NCBI GenBank assembly: GCA_017626055.1
Contig: JAGAJM010000019.1
Location: 1-33,285, forward strand
Reading direction: 5' to 3'
DNA: 33,285 nucleotides
Source: a bacterium
GTDB taxonomy: Bacteria; Cyanobacteriota; Vampirovibrionia; Gastranaerophilales; Gastranaerophilaceae
A program made the position numbers and the translations under genes. Below are positions 31,621 to 33,285 of the stretch, piece by piece. How positions within the stretch are numbered: position 1 is the stretch's first letter; each line of letters starts with the position of its first letter. The notes below the pieces were generated by a model. That model was not told the DNA's origin, did no database searches, and worked only from the letters and a program-made list of their open reading frames with translations.

Positions 31621-33285
31621 ATGAGAATCAGCAAAAGACCGAAAAGAATAGTTGCGGCAGCTATTACTGCAATGTTCTTATCACATCAAACTTTGATGAT
31701 GTCTGTTGTTGCTTCAGAGATTACTGGTGTAACTGGTAATAATGGAGTTTATAACATTGACCCTAGCGCTTTAATCAATGGTACTGATATTGGTTACCGC
31801 AAATATAAAGATTTCACACTAGATCAAGGAGATATCGCTAACTTAATTTACAAATACGGCGATACAGACATTAATACATTCGTAAACCTTGTTGACAACC
31901 AAGTTAACATCAATGGTTTAGTAAACACAATGAGAAATGGCAGTTTCCATAACGGAAAAGCTATCTTCATTTCACCAAACGGAATGATTGTTGGGGCTTC
32001 TGGCGTGCTTAACGTTGGTTCATTAGGCGTTTATACCCCAACTCATACAAAATATGAAGAATACAAAGCTAATCCAACTGCAAACTTAAATTCAATTACA
32101 CAAGTTGATAATAACAATGCTGCAAAAGTTATCACTATCAATGGTAAAGTTATCGCAGCTAATGATGTAGATCTTAGAGGCGGAATGGTAACTGTTGGAA
32201 ACACTGGTTCAGTTATTGCTGGTGTTAACGAATCAAAAATGGCAGCCCTAACATCTCATAACCAAGCTGAAACATTGTTCAACCAACTTGTAAATACAGA
32301 TAACTTAAATTCAGCAAATTCATTTGCAAGTGACAATGGTAATATTTACATCAAATCAGGACAAATTGCAGAAAACACAGGTATCAACATTGAAGGTAAT
32401 CTTAAAAACTTCGGTACAGGTAATACTCAACTAATCAATACAGGTGCCGAAGGTATCAATGTTTCTGGTACTATTGCAAACGCTGATGGTATTGTAAAAT
32501 TAAATAGTAACTGGGGTGGTATTGACGTTTCTGGTGACATTTTAAACAATGGCACAACTCAAATCTTTAACCTTGGCAGAGAAGGTAAAGTTAGCTTCAA
32601 TGCAGATGGTCAAACTTATACCTATACAGTAACTCCAGAAAATGGTGTAAACATTTCTGGTAATGTCAACACTACTGGAACTACAACTATCACAAATACT
32701 GGTACTGAAGGCATTATTATTTCTGGAACAGTAGCTAACACTGGAGATTTAAGTATTCAAAATGGTGTTGCAGGTAATACTGAAAATGGCAACGCTCGAA
32801 ACGCTCAAATGGATGCTTTAACAATTACTGGAAATGTGAACAGTCAAGGTAATGCAGATATTGTTAACTACGCTGCAGGTGGTTTAAACATTGACGGCGA
32901 AGTAACTAACAACAATGCGAATGTGGATTTAACTGGTGAAACTACAATCACTAACCACGCAGGTATCTTAAAAGTTGACGGCCTAGTTGATACAAACGAA
33001 GCAGAATTAACAATGACTAATAATGGTGAAAATTTCGAAATTAACGGAACTATTATTGGTACAAACAATAATATTAATCTTATCAATAACAATGGTGGTA
33101 TCGACCTAAATAGCACAGGAAAAGTAAATTCTACAAATGATGTTAATATCACAAACATTGGTACTGGCGGTGTGAACGTTAAAGGTCTTGTTAATGCTGG
33201 ACAAAACGTTAACATTGACAACAAAAACTCTAACGTTGTTATCGGAGATAACACAGAAAACGATAATTATGTTACTGCTGGTAAC
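31621..33285 (+). CDS. TPS-type filamentous haemagglutinin-like adhesin (partial, C-terminus outside window)
   Basis: The plus strand is open from ATG 31621 to the window edge, 555 codons. A long basic then hydrophobic export signal (about 1-32) is followed by a TPS domain with KAIFISPNGMIVGASGVLNVGSL-type sequence, the FINPNGI block recognised by TpsB/FhaC transporters. After about residue 220 the chain is Asn/Thr/Gly-rich with repeated units such as GINISGNV, NTGTTTITNTGTEGI and ISGTVANTGDL, expected to form a right-handed beta helix. It is secreted through an outer-membrane TpsB partner that is not in this window. Similar proteins in Fusobacterium are annotated as LktA-family adhesins. GAAAGGA precedes the ATG. 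The regular repeat makes phase variation or recombination plausible. Confidence 0.9.
   Translation, partial: MRISKRPKRIVAAAITAMFLSHQTLMMSVVASEITGVTGNNGVYNIDPSALINGTDIGYRKYKDFTLDQGDIANLIYKYGDTDINTFVNLVDNQVNINGLVNTMRNGSFHNGKAIFISPNGMIVGASGVLNVGSLGVYTPTHTKYEEYKANPTANLNSITQVDNNNAAKVITINGKVIAANDVDLRGGMVTVGNTGSVIAGVNESKMAALTSHNQAETLFNQLVNTDNLNSANSFASDNGNIYIKSGQIAENTGINIEGNLKNFGTGNTQLINTGAEGINVSGTIANADGIVKLNSNWGGIDVSGDILNNGTTQIFNLGREGKVSFNADGQTYTYTVTPENGVNISGNVNTTGTTTITNTGTEGIIISGTVANTGDLSIQNGVAGNTENGNARNAQMDALTITGNVNSQGNADIVNYAAGGLNIDGEVTNNNANVDLTGETTITNHAGILKVDGLVDTNEAELTMTNNGENFEINGTIIGTNNNINLINNNGGIDLNSTGKVNSTNDVNITNIGTGGVNVKGLVNAGQNVNIDNKNSNVVIGDNTENDNYVTAGN

Noticed and set aside
32868..33254. 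Minus-strand hydrophobic frame of 128 codons
   Set aside because: It is antisense to the adhesin repeats; its composition is explained by the Asn/Thr-rich coding strand.
32400..33285. Recurring short DNA words (such as GGTACTGAAGG and ATTTCTGG) as a possible CRISPR array
   Set aside because: The repeats are imperfect, unevenly spaced and in frame with the adhesin protein repeats; no cas genes are present.

Overview
The window is AT-rich, ordinary chromosomal DNA from a Gram-negative-type (diderm) bacterium using the standard code. The evidence for an outer envelope is a prepilin, a TonB C-terminal-type periplasmic protein, a TPS-type filamentous adhesin, a lipid-linked polysaccharide flippase and a WecG/TagA glycosyltransferase. 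Desulfoferrodoxin plus ferritin suggests an anaerobe or microaerophile. The mixture fits best with a gut-type Melainabacteria/Vampirovibrionia (Gastranaerophilales-like) genome. That placement is inference from gene style; a ribosomal-protein or FtsZ tree would settle it. I see no insertion sequence, integrase, CRISPR array or rRNA.

Layout. 1-2504 (minus): an operon of WecG-type glycosyltransferase, transketolase N-terminal subunit and a prepilin cut by the left edge. 2550-4619: two exported proteins of unknown role (plus), a tiny membrane ORF and tRNA-Leu(CAA) (both minus). 4667-6795 (minus): ftsZ and NAD kinase. 6873-7127: a GIY-YIG domain protein. 7114-10800 (minus): an operon of REC-PAS-histidine kinase, NarL-type response regulator and a secreted coiled-coil protein. 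10876-11782 (minus): desulfoferrodoxin and ferritin. 11893-12152 (plus): a previously unlabelled large (Alu-domain) SRP RNA. 12172-14820 (plus): a YdjC/ChbG-fold protein that has lost its metal ligands and an unusual exported SNase-like/zinc/phospholipase D protein. 14817-19417 (minus): TonB-like protein, argS, and a long phosphohexomutase. 19523-20921 (plus): two tandem PlsC acyltransferases. 21004-22191 (minus): a Pro/Ala/Gln-rich protein with a helical-repeat tail. 22452-26797 (plus): an operon of transketolase C-terminal subunit, ftsE, ftsX, a catalytically dead REC-GGDEF-like protein and an isochorismatase-family hydrolase. 26798-28567 (minus): a U32 protein. 28658-31433 (plus): rimO and a flippase. 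31621-end (plus): a large TPS adhesin cut by the right edge.

Three things stand out. First, at least five genes have a good -10 hexamer exactly six bases before their ATG and no Shine-Dalgarno sequence, so their mRNAs should start at the A of the start codon (leaderless); another has about a two-base leader. They sit next to many genes with ordinary Shine-Dalgarno sites. Second, the noncoding stretch before 12172 holds a Bacillus-like SRP RNA whose apical helix differs from the usual one by compensatory changes. Third, several genes look like retained but catalytically altered family members (YdjC-like, REC-GGDEF-like, PlsC pair, SNase-like domain), and the transketolase halves are about 20 kb apart in separate operons, one with a prepilin and one with ftsEX.
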